From positions 62,001 through 126,000 of the forward strand of contig CACZBF010000006.1 of assembly GCA_902779355.1 (NCBI GenBank): DNA of 64,000 bases. Direction: 5' to 3'. How positions within the stretch are numbered: the first letter of the stretch is position 1; each line of letters begins with the position of its first letter. The position numbers and the translations under genes were made by a program. Below, piece after piece: positions 17,544 through 27,199 of the stretch. This stretch comes from an uncultured Lachnospiraceae bacterium (GTDB lineage Bacteria; Bacillota; Clostridia; Lachnospirales; Lachnospiraceae). The notes beneath the pieces were generated by a model. It saw only the letters and a list, made by a program, of their open reading frames with translations. It did no database searches and was not told where the DNA came from.

Positions 17544-18500
17544 TTATCTCTCAAAACTCCCGACATATTCCTTCAAATCCACTATAAGCTGTTCTGTTCT
17601 GAAATATGCCCCGTCCTCAGTAAGGTGAAACATCTGATCATAAAAATAGCCATACGGATACAAGTAATCCGTGTATTCTGATATTATATCACAGTCCACT
17701 CCCGTTTCCAACTGCTTCTGAAATTGATCGATATCTTCTGCGGTAAAGGAAGTATATTCCCCGTATGCGATCGGATAAGCCGCAATAACCATTTTCCCTC
17801 CACACGCCTCAACATATTGATTCAATTCGTTAAGTCTATTTATGCAGGTCTCGTTAATTTCCGGCATAAGCTCCTTTTCTTTTGAAAAGTATTCTTCAGG
17901 ATTCATTTGACTGCTTTCTACTCTCCTAACCACGTCGCCATAGGAATTAAACGCAGTTCTGGAATAACTGTCATAGGTATCTTTGTTTCCTTTTCCAGTG
18001 ATGCTTAACAAAAAAGCATTCCTTAGATAATTGGGATATCCCACAAATATAGTACCCCAGTCTTTCGGTCTCATGATCCCAAGTAGTTCCTTATGACAAT
18101 CTAAGGTAATCCATGCGCCAGGAACAGAAGAGATTTTGTCATCATCTGCATATGTAGTATGCGCCAGAACTACCAAATCCCCTGTCCCAAGGTTTCCTCT
18201 GATCATCTCCTCATGAAATGCGTTACCTAAGCTGCCAAGATACCCCATATTTACCACCGGCATTCCCATAGCATCTTCCAACATCTCAGAGTCTATTCCG
18301 AATGCCAGATTGGAGTTGCCAACCAGAATAATCTTTGGAGACCTGGTATTCTTCAAACGTTCCATTTTATCAATTAAAGACGCATTGTAGCTGTATTGAT
18401 ACTGACTACCTACAAATGTAATATCGATAACCGTCAGTACTGCAAAAACACCGCAAACAAGAATACACAAGAGACCAATGCGTAATAAAAACTTTTTCAT
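17544..18500 (-). CDS. SGNH/DltD-like membrane-anchored protein paired with MBOAT
   Basis: About 318 residues from ATG 18500 (MKKFLLRIGLL), preceded by AGGTG and eight bases after the MBOAT stop. A longer frame from 18554 would overlap the MBOAT gene and looks less likely. One N-terminal helix (residues 7-28) anchors an extracytoplasmic domain. IILVGNSNLAFGID resembles the GDS-type nucleophile strand, and DQMFHLTEDGAYF near the C-terminus fits the D-x-x-H block of SGNH-fold AlgX/AlgJ/DltD-type proteins. These accept the acyl group from an MBOAT partner and place it on a surface polymer. The nucleophile serine assignment (S in GNSN) is inferred. Confidence 0.68.
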   Translation of the reverse strand: MKKFLLRIGLLCILVCGVFAVLTVIDITFVGSQYQYSYNASLIDKMERLKNTRSPKIILVGNSNLAFGIDSEMLEDAMGMPVVNMGYLGSLGNAFHEEMIRGNLGTGDLVVLAHTTYADDDKISSVPGAWITLDCHKELLGIMRPKDWGTIFVGYPNYLRNAFLLSITGKGNKDTYDSYSRTAFNSYGDVVRRVESSQMNPEEYFSKEKELMPEINETCINRLNELNQYVEACGGKMVIAAYPIAYGEYTSFTAEDIDQFQKQLETGVDCDIISEYTDYLYPYGYFYDQMFHLTEDGAYFRTEQLIVDLKEYVGSFER

Positions 18501-18507
18501 TTCACAC

Positions 18508-19941
18508 CTAAAATTGAAAATATACAAACTGTGCGTTATCCGTAATCTGCACATTCATCAGAAGCCAAACAACGAAAGCCGAATAAATACTCCATCTTAT
18601 GCCTCTCTTCATAAGTGAGATTTTCTTAATCACATCACACTTCAAGGATGCATAATCAAAGATCCCCAATAACAGTACTGAAACTATCAGACATCGAATA
18701 CTCTCCCATGACAGATTTGTATGCATTCCTCCTTGCAGATATGAAACAGGATCACCTATGCCTACAAACATATGCGTCAATATGTAAATAGCATCCCCAA
18801 CTGAATTCGATGCAAAGAACAATTGCGCAAAAGCACAGAAACAAAAGACCACACATACCCTAAGGATACGTATTGGCACTCTGTCTTTATTTTTAAAATC
18901 AGGCAATGCATTTTCTATCATCTGTCCGACCCCATGGATCCCACCCCAGATCACATATGTCCAGTTGGCTCCATGCCACAGTCCGCATACAGTAAATGTT
19001 ATAAGAAGGTTCATATTTCGCCTGATTGTGCCGACTCGGTTTCCTCCTAACGGAATATATACATAATCTCTCATCCATTCAGACAAAGAGATATGCCATC
19101 GTTTCCAGAATTCCTTAATGCTCGTCGAAAAATACGGAGACCGGAAGTTATCCACTAACTGAATTCCAAACAGTTTTGCAGTTCCTATCGCAATATCCGA
19201 GTATCCGGAAAAGTCACAATAGATTTGAATCAGGAAGCCAAATACTGCTATCAGCAGTGGCATTCCCTGGTAGTCCATAGGATTCGAAAAAACGGAGCCC
19301 ACATATACCGCCAGCGTATCGGCAATTGCCATTTTCTTAAAATAGCCCCACGCCATCTGCTTTAATCCATATGATGCCAGTTGATAATCAAATACATGTT
19401 CTTCTTTGATCTGAGGAAGGAGATGATCGGCTCTTTCGATCGGTCCGGCCACTAACTGCGGAAAGAAAGAAATAAAAGTCGCATAGTAACCAAAATGCTT
19501 CTCTGCACGAACCTTTCCACGATATACGTCTATCACGTAACTCATGGTTTGAAATGTATAAAACGAAATGCCAACCGGCAAGATCAAGTCAGCCACCACT
19601 GGCGAAAAAGGTATAGAGAAAAAGTGCAATATCGACGCTAATGATGCAAAGAAAAAGTTGAAATACTTAAATACAAACAGGATACCCAGACACAATATAA
19701 CCGTTATCGCCAGTATTCCTTTACACCTTTTCCTGTCTGAAGAGTTGTCAATAAACAGCGCAGACAGCCAGGAAATCACCGTTGTCAGAATGATCAGGAA
19801 AATATATGCCGGATTCCAGCACATATAAAAGAAATAGCTCGCGAACAGCAAGAAAACCCACCGATACTTGTGGGGCAATATCCAATAAAGAGTGAACGTA
19901 ACAGGCAAAAAAACGGCAAACGAGAACGAGTTAAACAGCAT
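18508..19941 (-). CDS. MBOAT-family O-acyltransferase (AlgI/DltB-like)
   Basis: 477 residues, about eleven helices. Strong AlgI-family blocks are present: LPVGISFYTFQTMSYVID (121-138), QLVAGPIERADHLLPQ (162-177), EFWKRWHISLSEWMRDYVY (277-295) and LWHGANWTYVIWG with the catalytic His323. MBOAT proteins carry an acyl group, usually acetyl, across the membrane for transfer to alginate, D-alanylated teichoic acid or other surface polymers. The next gene encodes an SGNH-type partner, giving a standard two-component O-acetylation unit. It starts seven bases after the aminotransferase gene at 19948 ends. Confidence 0.92.
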   Translation of the reverse strand: MLFNSFSFAVFLPVTFTLYWILPHKYRWVFLLFASYFFYMCWNPAYIFLIILTTVISWLSALFIDNSSDRKRCKGILAITVILCLGILFVFKYFNFFFASLASILHFFSIPFSPVVADLILPVGISFYTFQTMSYVIDVYRGKVRAEKHFGYYATFISFFPQLVAGPIERADHLLPQIKEEHVFDYQLASYGLKQMAWGYFKKMAIADTLAVYVGSVFSNPMDYQGMPLLIAVFGFLIQIYCDFSGYSDIAIGTAKLFGIQLVDNFRSPYFSTSIKEFWKRWHISLSEWMRDYVYIPLGGNRVGTIRRNMNLLITFTVCGLWHGANWTYVIWGGIHGVGQMIENALPDFKNKDRVPIRILRVCVVFCFCAFAQLFFASNSVGDAIYILTHMFVGIGDPVSYLQGGMHTNLSWESIRCLIVSVLLLGIFDYASLKCDVIKKISLMKRGIRWSIYSAFVVWLLMNVQITDNAQFVYFQF

Positions 19942-19947
19942 ACCTAT

Positions 19948-21063
19948 TTACCACCTGTTCATTGCTTGAATTACCCTGCTTTGTTCTTCCTCTGTCATGC
20001 CATTATAAAGCGGGAGAGAAAGCACAGTCTGCGCGTATTCTTCTGTGATTGGGAGTGAACCGGCAGTAATTCCAAGATATTGATAAGCCTCCGACAAATG
20101 CGGCGGAATCGGATAGTGAATAATCGTTCCTATCCCCTGCTCCTCCAAATAATCCTTTAAGTCATCACGTTGCTGCGTACGAATCACAAATTGATGCCAG
20201 ACATGTTTTGCTCCCTTGCGAATTCCCGGAAGCAGGATTTTTTCATTATTTATCTCATTCAAATACCTCTCGCAAATGTTCGCACGTTCCTTATTCAACT
20301 CTTCTAAATGAGAGAGTCTTACACGTAACAAACCGGCTTGTATTTCATCCAACCGTGAATTAGTCCCCACAACCTGATTATGATACCTCTTTTCACTCCC
20401 GTAGTTCCTGAAAACACGAGCTGCTTTATCCAGCCCCTCATCATCAGTCACGATCGCGCCAGCGTCCCCAAATGCGCCCAGATTTTTTCCGGGATAAAAG
20501 GAAAAGCATGCGATATTCCCAAATGTCCCTGTCATTTTATCATTCAAAGTCGCCCCATGGGACTGGGCACAATCTTCCACCAGATATAGTTGATGTTTTT
20601 TGCAAAGATTGGCGATTTCCTGCATTTCGCAAGGCTGTCCATACAGGTGCACCGCCAGTATAGCTTTTGTTTTTGCGCTTATCTTGCTCTCAACTTTTTG
20701 AGGATCAAGTCCATAATATTCGTCCGGCTCTACAAATACCGGTACGGCCCCATTCATCGATATGCCCATGACACTGGCAATGAATGTATTTGCCTGTACG
20801 ACTACTTCATCGCCGGATCCGATGCCTAAAACATGAAATGCAATCCGAAGTGCATCAAGCCCGTTACCTACTCCTATACAGTACTTTACACCGAGAAATT
20901 GAGCAAATTCTTCTTCAAAGGAGGACACTTCCTCCCCTAGAATGTACCGGCCTGATCTAAGCACCTCTAATGCTTTTTCTTCAAACTCTTTTTGATAACG
21001 GTAAAAACCCCTGTCCCATCTCCCAGGGATGATCTTTTCTATTTCTGAATTATTCATCTGCAT
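19948..21063 (-). CDS. FdtB/QdtB-like dTDP-3-keto-sugar aminotransferase (DegT family)
   Basis: 371 residues. The pattern GVGNGLDALRIAFHVLGIG, VVQANTFIASVMGI, AVHLYGQPCEM, EDCAQSHGA and CFSFYPGKNLGAFGDAGA (Schiff-base Lys193) is that of the FdtB/QdtB/DesV subgroup, which aminates 3-keto-6-deoxy sugars bound to dTDP. No ketoisomerase (FdtA/QdtA) is present, so the 3-keto substrate would come from elsewhere or the activity differs. It is the third DegT aminotransferase in the window, which points to several amino sugars in the glycan. Met3 is an alternative start. Confidence 0.85.
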   Translation of the reverse strand: MQMNNSEIEKIIPGRWDRGFYRYQKEFEEKALEVLRSGRYILGEEVSSFEEEFAQFLGVKYCIGVGNGLDALRIAFHVLGIGSGDEVVVQANTFIASVMGISMNGAVPVFVEPDEYYGLDPQKVESKISAKTKAILAVHLYGQPCEMQEIANLCKKHQLYLVEDCAQSHGATLNDKMTGTFGNIACFSFYPGKNLGAFGDAGAIVTDDEGLDKAARVFRNYGSEKRYHNQVVGTNSRLDEIQAGLLRVRLSHLEELNKERANICERYLNEINNEKILLPGIRKGAKHVWHQFVIRTQQRDDLKDYLEEQGIGTIIHYPIPPHLSEAYQYLGITAGSLPITEEYAQTVLSLPLYNGMTEEEQSRVIQAMNRW

Positions 21064-21120
21064 TTGTCTCTCTTTTGCTAAACACTTTTTCTTTCTCTCA
21101 TGATTCTTCTGTACTCGTTC

Positions 21121-23580
21121 TCAATTCTGTTCAAACAATATATTTCCAACCGAAAAAGAATACTGACTCGGATCTTCCTCTCCGTATTCCTTTGGACTCC
21201 ACGTATTCTCTGTAGCAAAGGTGATCTTGTTTACTCCTTCTACTACATAGTCCTTCGGGATATCGACTACAAATTCCTTCCCATTTGTCTCTCCTGAGAA
21301 AATCAACGAATCCAGCTCATGCCCATTGATAGACACAACCACATTTATCTCATCTGCCGAAATCGAACCAAATGGAATGGAATCTCCCTGCTGCAGTTTC
21401 ATATGATAATCATCTTGCTGCAGATATGCACTGAGGCTTGCTTCCCTATCGCACATCCATCGAAATCCTGCAGCATTCGTAACGGACCATCCTTTGCCAA
21501 AATTGTCATCTGCTGCATTAATCTGTGTTTCCGGCGTTACCCAATGATACAAAACATGGCTTCGTTCCCCTTTCTGTGCAAATTCCGTAGGTAATCTAAG
21601 ATACTCCACATAATGCATCTGGTCATCCAACTGATAGCCACTCCTGCTCTCATAAGCTACTTCGTATCTCCAATCATCCTCAAGCGATCGGTTCTCACTG
21701 ATATAATATAGATTCTGGCTATTTTTATCAATCTCTGCTTTTTTCAAAGTTGTTTCAAATTCCCCCATCACCGGATATACCAATGCCCCTTTACTTCGCA
21801 TGGGATAGAAGAAATACCACATCTCGTTCTGATCCATCAGTACCACATCCCCTGCCTCCACATGATTCATCATATCAGACAAAGTAGACCACTGCATGTT
21901 TGTATCGTCCTGATTCGTGCGTAATACATTTGAAAACGGCATCATAAAGCAGATCCCAAGTACCGGTAAGACAGCGCTACTCCAGAATAAGATTTTGTCC
22001 CGCACTCTATTCACTTCTTTCGTTTTTCCAAACAATAGTCCATAAAGGATGATAATCGTCGGTATAAACGGCACCAGATAGCGTGCATTGTAATAATAAG
22101 AGACCACACGCAACCGCATGAACATGGAATAGATCAAGACCGTCCATACAAAAGTATTGGCGGTCAAAACGATCTTCGGCCCCTTATTCTTTTTGATTTC
22201 TATAATCAGCCGTGCCATCAGCATCGGTATTAAGAAAAATGCCGTCAGCATAATGTATCCCATCAGCGTAGACGCCCCCAGTAAGGTCGGTGTCCACCAC
22301 CAGGATCTTCCCATTAGGAAATCCACCAATGCTACCACCGTAACCCCGGCAATTACAATACTTGCAAGGAGTGTGATCCCCTCTGTCCTTTTTTTACGCA
22401 GTAAGCATAATCCAAATCCGGCCACACCCGTTATTATTGCAAGTCCAACTATGATAAACGGTATTGCGCTATATGGCAGGTTTAAGCCATTGATCTCCAT
22501 GAGCCTCAGGAAATTCTTTGACATATAGATTGGCTGCATACGAAACATCATTACAAAGCCAATGCAGAATCCCACCAATGCCTCTGCAGCAAATCGAAGA
22601 AACCTGATATCCTTTTTCATCAGGTACAGCACCCAATAATTTACGATAAATATTGGAAGAATCGAAAATGCCGAGGCATGAAAAAAAGAAAAGACAATGA
22701 TCGGAAAAACGGAAAAAGTCTTCTGTCTGTCATCCTCGTCCGCAATTTTATACAAGTAATAAACCATTAACAACGCCAAAAACATTTCTGTTAATGTAGA
22801 CTTCCGCAACCATAGTATTTCAGGCGACACCCCAAGTGCAGTAATCAGTACTGCACGCATCAGCCAATGGGTCTGATGCTCTCTTAGCATAATCTCCACC
22901 AGCAATAACATCGCGAGATAGAAAACCACTTGGAACAGCATCATATGCTCCATTCCAAATAGTTTTATACCCAATCCTATTATTGCGGGATAAGTCGGAA
23001 TGCCATGATAAATGACATCCAATCCACTAAATTTTGGTATTTGAAAAGTATCCCGAAATCCATATTCCACATCCACCAGTTCCACGCCCGGTATTGCATC
23101 TACTGCCTCCCGATAGAAAGTTTTATACTCTTCGTCTGTAAGCTGATCATATTCCGGAAATGTAGTGAGCCATTCGTTCTTTCCATTTGCAAAATTGACC
23201 GCTTCCACCTGGTAAACACCTTGATCCTGACCCATCCCAAAGTAACCGAAAGAACCTGAGAATACAATTAGAAGAATTGCAATGATCAAATAGGAAAGCC
23301 AGGACTTTTTTTCCATAGGCACTATAAAAAGCGGATCTTTCTTCCTGTTCCTGATAGCGAAAAAAGCAAAAAAAACTCCAAAAAGCAGAAAAAGAAGAAA
23401 AATCACCCGCTTTATGGAAAACTGTCCACACAAAAAAAGAAGTCCCGAAATGACCACATAGAACATAAAGTAATAAATGGTCCCCAGAACAGCACATTTC
23501 ACTAATTCTATTCTTCTTTTCAAGCAGAGTACACTACCGTAGGCTAGCGCGAGTCCTGTCCAAAAGAAAAATCCTATCAT
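21121..23580 (-). CDS. Large GT-C-like polytopic membrane protein with C-terminal beta-rich domain
   Basis: 819 residues. Some fourteen hydrophobic helices span 5-555, then a soluble C-terminal part of about 250 residues that looks strand-rich (DDNFGKGWSVTNAAGFRWM, INVVVSINGHELDSLIF, FVVDIPKDYVVEGVN). DQGVYQVEAVNFANGK in the first long loop carries acidic residues where GT39/ArnT-type enzymes have the catalytic Asp-Glu. Its ATG overlaps the GtrB-like stop at 23577 by four bases, so donor synthase and transferase are translationally coupled. The terminal domain may bind the acceptor glycan. Specific activity is unknown. Confidence 0.75.
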   Translation of the reverse strand: MIGFFFWTGLALAYGSVLCLKRRIELVKCAVLGTIYYFMFYVVISGLLFLCGQFSIKRVIFLLFLLFGVFFAFFAIRNRKKDPLFIVPMEKKSWLSYLIIAILLIVFSGSFGYFGMGQDQGVYQVEAVNFANGKNEWLTTFPEYDQLTDEEYKTFYREAVDAIPGVELVDVEYGFRDTFQIPKFSGLDVIYHGIPTYPAIIGLGIKLFGMEHMMLFQVVFYLAMLLLVEIMLREHQTHWLMRAVLITALGVSPEILWLRKSTLTEMFLALLMVYYLYKIADEDDRQKTFSVFPIIVFSFFHASAFSILPIFIVNYWVLYLMKKDIRFLRFAAEALVGFCIGFVMMFRMQPIYMSKNFLRLMEINGLNLPYSAIPFIIVGLAIITGVAGFGLCLLRKKRTEGITLLASIVIAGVTVVALVDFLMGRSWWWTPTLLGASTLMGYIMLTAFFLIPMLMARLIIEIKKNKGPKIVLTANTFVWTVLIYSMFMRLRVVSYYYNARYLVPFIPTIIILYGLLFGKTKEVNRVRDKILFWSSAVLPVLGICFMMPFSNVLRTNQDDTNMQWSTLSDMMNHVEAGDVVLMDQNEMWYFFYPMRSKGALVYPVMGEFETTLKKAEIDKNSQNLYYISENRSLEDDWRYEVAYESRSGYQLDDQMHYVEYLRLPTEFAQKGERSHVLYHWVTPETQINAADDNFGKGWSVTNAAGFRWMCDREASLSAYLQQDDYHMKLQQGDSIPFGSISADEINVVVSINGHELDSLIFSGETNGKEFVVDIPKDYVVEGVNKITFATENTWSPKEYGEEDPSQYSFSVGNILFEQN

Positions 23581-24542
23581 TCAGTTCTCTCCTCACCCTG
23601 CTTTTTTTCGTACTCTTGTCTTTTCACATGATACTGTATATCCTGCAGGATTTTTCGATTGGCAGAGAGCATATCTGCCAGTAAAGCAATGACGACTGTC
23701 AGAAATCCAATAATCAAGAGCATACACGCCAAAATCAACGACTGCGTATGTCCTTGTCCCTGTCCTATTACGTAATAACAAAGGAAGCGTATAATAAAGA
23801 CGATACCACAAATAGACGGTATCAGGCTAATCGCAAGAAAGAAAGTCAATGGCTTATACATCATATAAGCACGCAGTATCGTGAGAACAGAACGTTTTAC
23901 ATATCCCCACATACTGTGAAACAGCCGGGAAGGACGAAGCTCCGAATTCGTGCGGATCGGCACGCTTGTCATCGGTATTTTCTCCCGTCCTGCCTGCACA
24001 ATAGTTTCCAGTGTATAAGTATAATCATTGATAACATTTAACCGCATTGCCGCTTCTTTAGAATATGCACGAAATCCACTTGGAGCATCAGGAATGTCTG
24101 ACTGAGAAGCCTTTCGCACAACCCAGGATCCCAAATGCTGTAGTTTTTTCTTTGTAAAAGAAAAATGCTCTGTTTGGTCAATAGGTCGTTCGCCAATGAC
24201 GATATCTGCTTTCCCCTGAAGAATTGGATCGATCAGTTTTTTTATATCCTCTCCTACGTATTGGTTGTCAGCATCCGTATTCACAATAATATCCGCGCCC
24301 AGCATCAGACAGGCGTCAATTCCAGCCGCAAACCCTTTCGCCAGACCACGATTCTGTTTAAAGCGAACTATATGCTGTACACCCCACTGTTGCGCAACTT
24401 CTGATGTATTATCCTTACTCCCGTCATCAATGATCAGATACTCTATCTCATCAATCCCATCAATTTGTTTCGGTAAGTCATTTAATGCAATTGTAAGGGT
24501 TTCTGCTTCATTAAAACATGGGATTTGAATGATCAATTTCAT
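23577..24542 (-). CDS. GtrB/DPM1-like polyprenyl-phosphate glycosyltransferase (GT2)
   Basis: 321 residues. IQIPCFNEAETLTIAL, YLIIDDGSKDNTSEVA and DADNQY (DxD-type) give the GT-A domain. DAPSGFRAYSKEAAMRL is the conserved segment after the catalytic core of bacterial DPM1-like proteins. Two helices (about 228-255 and 265-290) and a basic tail close it. It should make an undecaprenyl-phosphate sugar used by the overlapping 819-residue protein. The four-base overlap (ATGA) makes this the clearest donor-transferase pair in the window. Confidence 0.88.
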   Translation of the reverse strand: MKLIIQIPCFNEAETLTIALNDLPKQIDGIDEIEYLIIDDGSKDNTSEVAQQWGVQHIVRFKQNRGLAKGFAAGIDACLMLGADIIVNTDADNQYVGEDIKKLIDPILQGKADIVIGERPIDQTEHFSFTKKKLQHLGSWVVRKASQSDIPDAPSGFRAYSKEAAMRLNVINDYTYTLETIVQAGREKIPMTSVPIRTNSELRPSRLFHSMWGYVKRSVLTILRAYMMYKPLTFFLAISLIPSICGIVFIIRFLCYYVIGQGQGHTQSLILACMLLIIGFLTVVIALLADMLSANRKILQDIQYHVKRQEYEKKQGEERTE

Positions 24543-24596
24543 GATCCATCTTCCTCTTTCCGCTGGTTTTTTATATGAATAATCATGGACACTTTT

Positions 24597-25496
24597 TTAC
24601 TTCATGTGTCTTCGATAAAAGTCTATCAGATTATCCCGGATATTACATTTTTTAATAAACAACTTCTCTCCAGATTTTACATACTGTTCAACACCCATAC
24701 CCTCTTTTTGGACAGCAAGGCAATACCTTGCCTTATGTCCATTTCGATGTACATATCTCGTCTTAAGCGGATTATAAAGGTTCAAGGCAGTATACGGCTC
24801 CAAAAAAAGGTCACCAACCAAATCATTTCTCACAAAAAAAGCATTAACACCCGTAATATTTGTTCCCACAAGGGAATAGCCCTTCTCTTTTCCCAGTATT
24901 TCAAATGCCCTTAAAGACGCTCCGTGCCAATCTGACCCGTCCCATCTATGATCGGCGTGATAAGCCTGTTTCCACTCAATATCCGGTGGAATCTTTCCAT
25001 TGTATTCCACGCAAACCACTCTTGGTTTAACCGTATTTACGGCCTGCCAGACATAATAATCGTTTCCATCTATATCAATGCTCAAAAAATCCAGTTCCTG
25101 CTCGGAGCAATGGCTCTTTATCAATTCTTCTATATTATCCCGGTTCACAAATGCGTTACAGATTTTCAGCCTGTCTTCTTCAATAACCGGTCGAAATCGA
25201 ATTCCTATCTCCTTACAATACTTTTTATTTCCCTCTATCCAAACACCTCTCCAACCTGAGAACAATAATAGATGACCATTGCTCTCCAAGCCATTCTGAA
25301 CTCCAATTTCAAAAAACGTCTTGTTCGTAGTCCCTATTCGACAAAATATTTCTGCTATAATTCCATCTTCATCGTTCTGTGAATAGACTTTATATCCGTA
25401 TTTTTCAAGGCATTTAGAACTACTCATCCGTTCCTTTAAAGCCTTTTCCCAGTATATTCCCCCCCATACGATTTTTTCATCATTTCTGCAATTCAT
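24597..25496 (-). CDS. FkbM-like putative SAM-dependent methyltransferase of unknown target
   Basis: 299 residues. KVYSQNDEDGIIAEIF opens a Rossmann-like fold: TFFEIGVQNGLESNGHLLL plays the part of motif I, WIEGNKKYCKEI of motif II, and LDFLSIDIDGNDYYVWQAV the part of the FkbM IDIEG strand. ITGVNAFFVRNDLVGD follows. Proteins with the SQNDEDG opening occur in glycan loci and are annotated as hypothetical or FkbM-like; I recognise the pattern but not a tested function. A G7 run (25459-25465) lies near the N-terminus. It sits between the GtrB-like and GtrII-like genes. Confidence 0.7.
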   Translation of the reverse strand: MNCRNDEKIVWGGIYWEKALKERMSSSKCLEKYGYKVYSQNDEDGIIAEIFCRIGTTNKTFFEIGVQNGLESNGHLLLFSGWRGVWIEGNKKYCKEIGIRFRPVIEEDRLKICNAFVNRDNIEELIKSHCSEQELDFLSIDIDGNDYYVWQAVNTVKPRVVCVEYNGKIPPDIEWKQAYHADHRWDGSDWHGASLRAFEILGKEKGYSLVGTNITGVNAFFVRNDLVGDLFLEPYTALNLYNPLKTRYVHRNGHKARYCLAVQKEGMGVEQYVKSGEKLFIKKCNIRDNLIDFYRRHMK

Positions 25497-25553
25497 TGAC
25501 CCTTCTCTCCTGTTCTATATCATCTCATTATGTTATGCTCCTCGGTGACACTT

Positions 25554-27179
25554 TTATTCCGAAAGCCTTACCACAATTGTCTCCCCTATTTTTCTTACAC
25601 TTCCATCTGCCGGAAAGACAGGCATAGAAGCTATCATTTCCTCATCCTCTTCCGTGTAAGCGCCCGAACCCGAGCCAGGAATATAGTAGGCGATAGACCG
25701 ATAAAAACCCATCACGTCCTGCAAAAAACTTCTTGTATTTCCAAGGTAGGCAAATGAAGTTGAATAGACAGGCAATCCCAAAAAGCCAATCTTACTTCTC
25801 CAATATTGCCCCACTTCCGGCGGTCTGCGAAAATATTCATTATCGGCCAGATCTCCGATAAAGACCACCATTTCTTCTCCGTAAGCTCCCTCACATCCCT
25901 CGATCCGATCCATCAAGCGTGTTGCGATGCTTTTAGAGGCTGTGTAACTCAGCTCCAAAGCGCTGTATGTCATATTTGACAAGATTGCCCCTCGATAGAT
26001 AGTCGCACCCAGCAAGATCACTTCCACCGTCACAATAGTTCGAAGTATCACTCTCTGAAATTTCTTTTGTGTTGAGAACAGACTACTTTCCGCCAATTTC
26101 ACTACTCCTACATATAATAGCACATAGGTAAATATCATTAAATAGTGGACACTTCCAAAAGCCATCACGCAAATCAATCCTGCAGAAAAAGGAAAAATCA
26201 ACGCTAAAATCAGCAGCACAATGGCGCGAGCCGGATCCCGAAGCAACTCGCGATGATAAACCAATTGAATGAAAAACAGGATGACTGCAACGATTAAAAT
26301 GATAATAGATACACGGGCGGGAATGGTATTCAAACCATCCATTCCCAGCCAATGTTTGATCGGATTCTCATACGCCATACCGGCAAAGCTTAGAATTTCT
26401 TTCGCAGAAGCTCCGTGTACCAACCGATCCTCTCCCATGTAAGAAAGCATCTCTATATTGCGAACTTTCAAAACAATCCGGAGGATCACATAGTATATCA
26501 CCATTCCGGCTCCATATGTGATCACATATTCTCCTACACGTTTCATAATATAGCCAGATTTTTTCCCCTGAAACCAAAGAGCCATCGCCCCTAATAGGAT
26601 GAGCGTTGGTGCAACAGAAGCATAGGATCCATATACCGCAAGCGAAAGGGCTGTGGTGACAGCTCCAAATATCAGTCTTAAACTGAAATGCCTACGGAAA
26701 GCATCAGTTACTGCATTCTTTCCTTCGTTCTCTTTCAGACTCCAAAACCATGCCGATAGCGCAGCCATTACTAACGCAAAAGAAAATGTGTCTCCACTAT
26801 AAAAATTTCCGATAATGAATGAAACGTTCGTAACATATAATCCGGCAACGATCCATATACTCAGTGTTCTATTGATTTTTAATACCTCTATCGTTGCATA
26901 AACCGATACAGAAACAAAAATCATTTCCAATACACCTATCAGCCATGGTAAATAACTGTAATACCGCAATCCGGAAACAACTTCCGCAAACCACTTTCCG
27001 GTACTTGCAAAATCAAAATCCGGGTCTCTGAAAAAAGCTATACGATCATTCATAAATGACGTATTAAAAAAACCATATGCATGCGCCAACAGCGTCATCA
27101 CACAACCGGCTAAAAATGATGTTTTTAACCTTGTGTTCTTTATAATAGCCTCGAAAATTCCATAAATCTCTTTCATCAA
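25554..27179 (-). CDS. GtrII-like glucosyltransferase-domain membrane protein
   Basis: 541 residues with about eleven helices. After helix 1 comes HAYGFFNTSFMNDRIAFF, and GKWFAEVVSGLR with a later SGDTFSFALVMAALSAWFW. This order is typical of the GtrII family (PF14264), which adds a sugar from undecaprenyl phosphate to an O-antigen or similar polymer outside the membrane. An extracytoplasmic C-terminal segment (from MDRIEGCEGAYGEE) follows. The GtrB-like gene at 29285 is the likely donor synthase, with GT4 and FkbM genes between. Family assignment is by pattern. Confidence 0.75.
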   Translation of the reverse strand: MMKEIYGIFEAIIKNTRLKTSFLAGCVMTLLAHAYGFFNTSFMNDRIAFFRDPDFDFASTGKWFAEVVSGLRYYSYLPWLIGVLEMIFVSVSVYATIEVLKINRTLSIWIVAGLYVTNVSFIIGNFYSGDTFSFALVMAALSAWFWSLKENEGKNAVTDAFRRHFSLRLIFGAVTTALSLAVYGSYASVAPTLILLGAMALWFQGKKSGYIMKRVGEYVITYGAGMVIYYVILRIVLKVRNIEMLSYMGEDRLVHGASAKEILSFAGMAYENPIKHWLGMDGLNTIPARVSIIILIVAVILFFIQLVYHRELLRDPARAIVLLILALIFPFSAGLICVMAFGSVHYLMIFTYVLLYVGVVKLAESSLFSTQKKFQRVILRTIVTVEVILLGATIYRGAILSNMTYSALELSYTASKSIATRLMDRIEGCEGAYGEEMVVFIGDLADNEYFRRPPEVGQYWRSKIGFLGLPVYSTSFAYLGNTRSFLQDVMGFYRSIAYYIPGSGSGAYTEEDEEMIASMPVFPADGSVRKIGETIVVRLSE

Positions 27180-27199
27180 TACTTTCCTTCCGGTTTAGT

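Noticed and set aside
18501-18554. Extended start of the SGNH-like gene
   Set aside because: It lies over the MBOAT C-terminus; MKKFLLRIGLL at 18500 has AGGTG upstream and starts the anchor helix.
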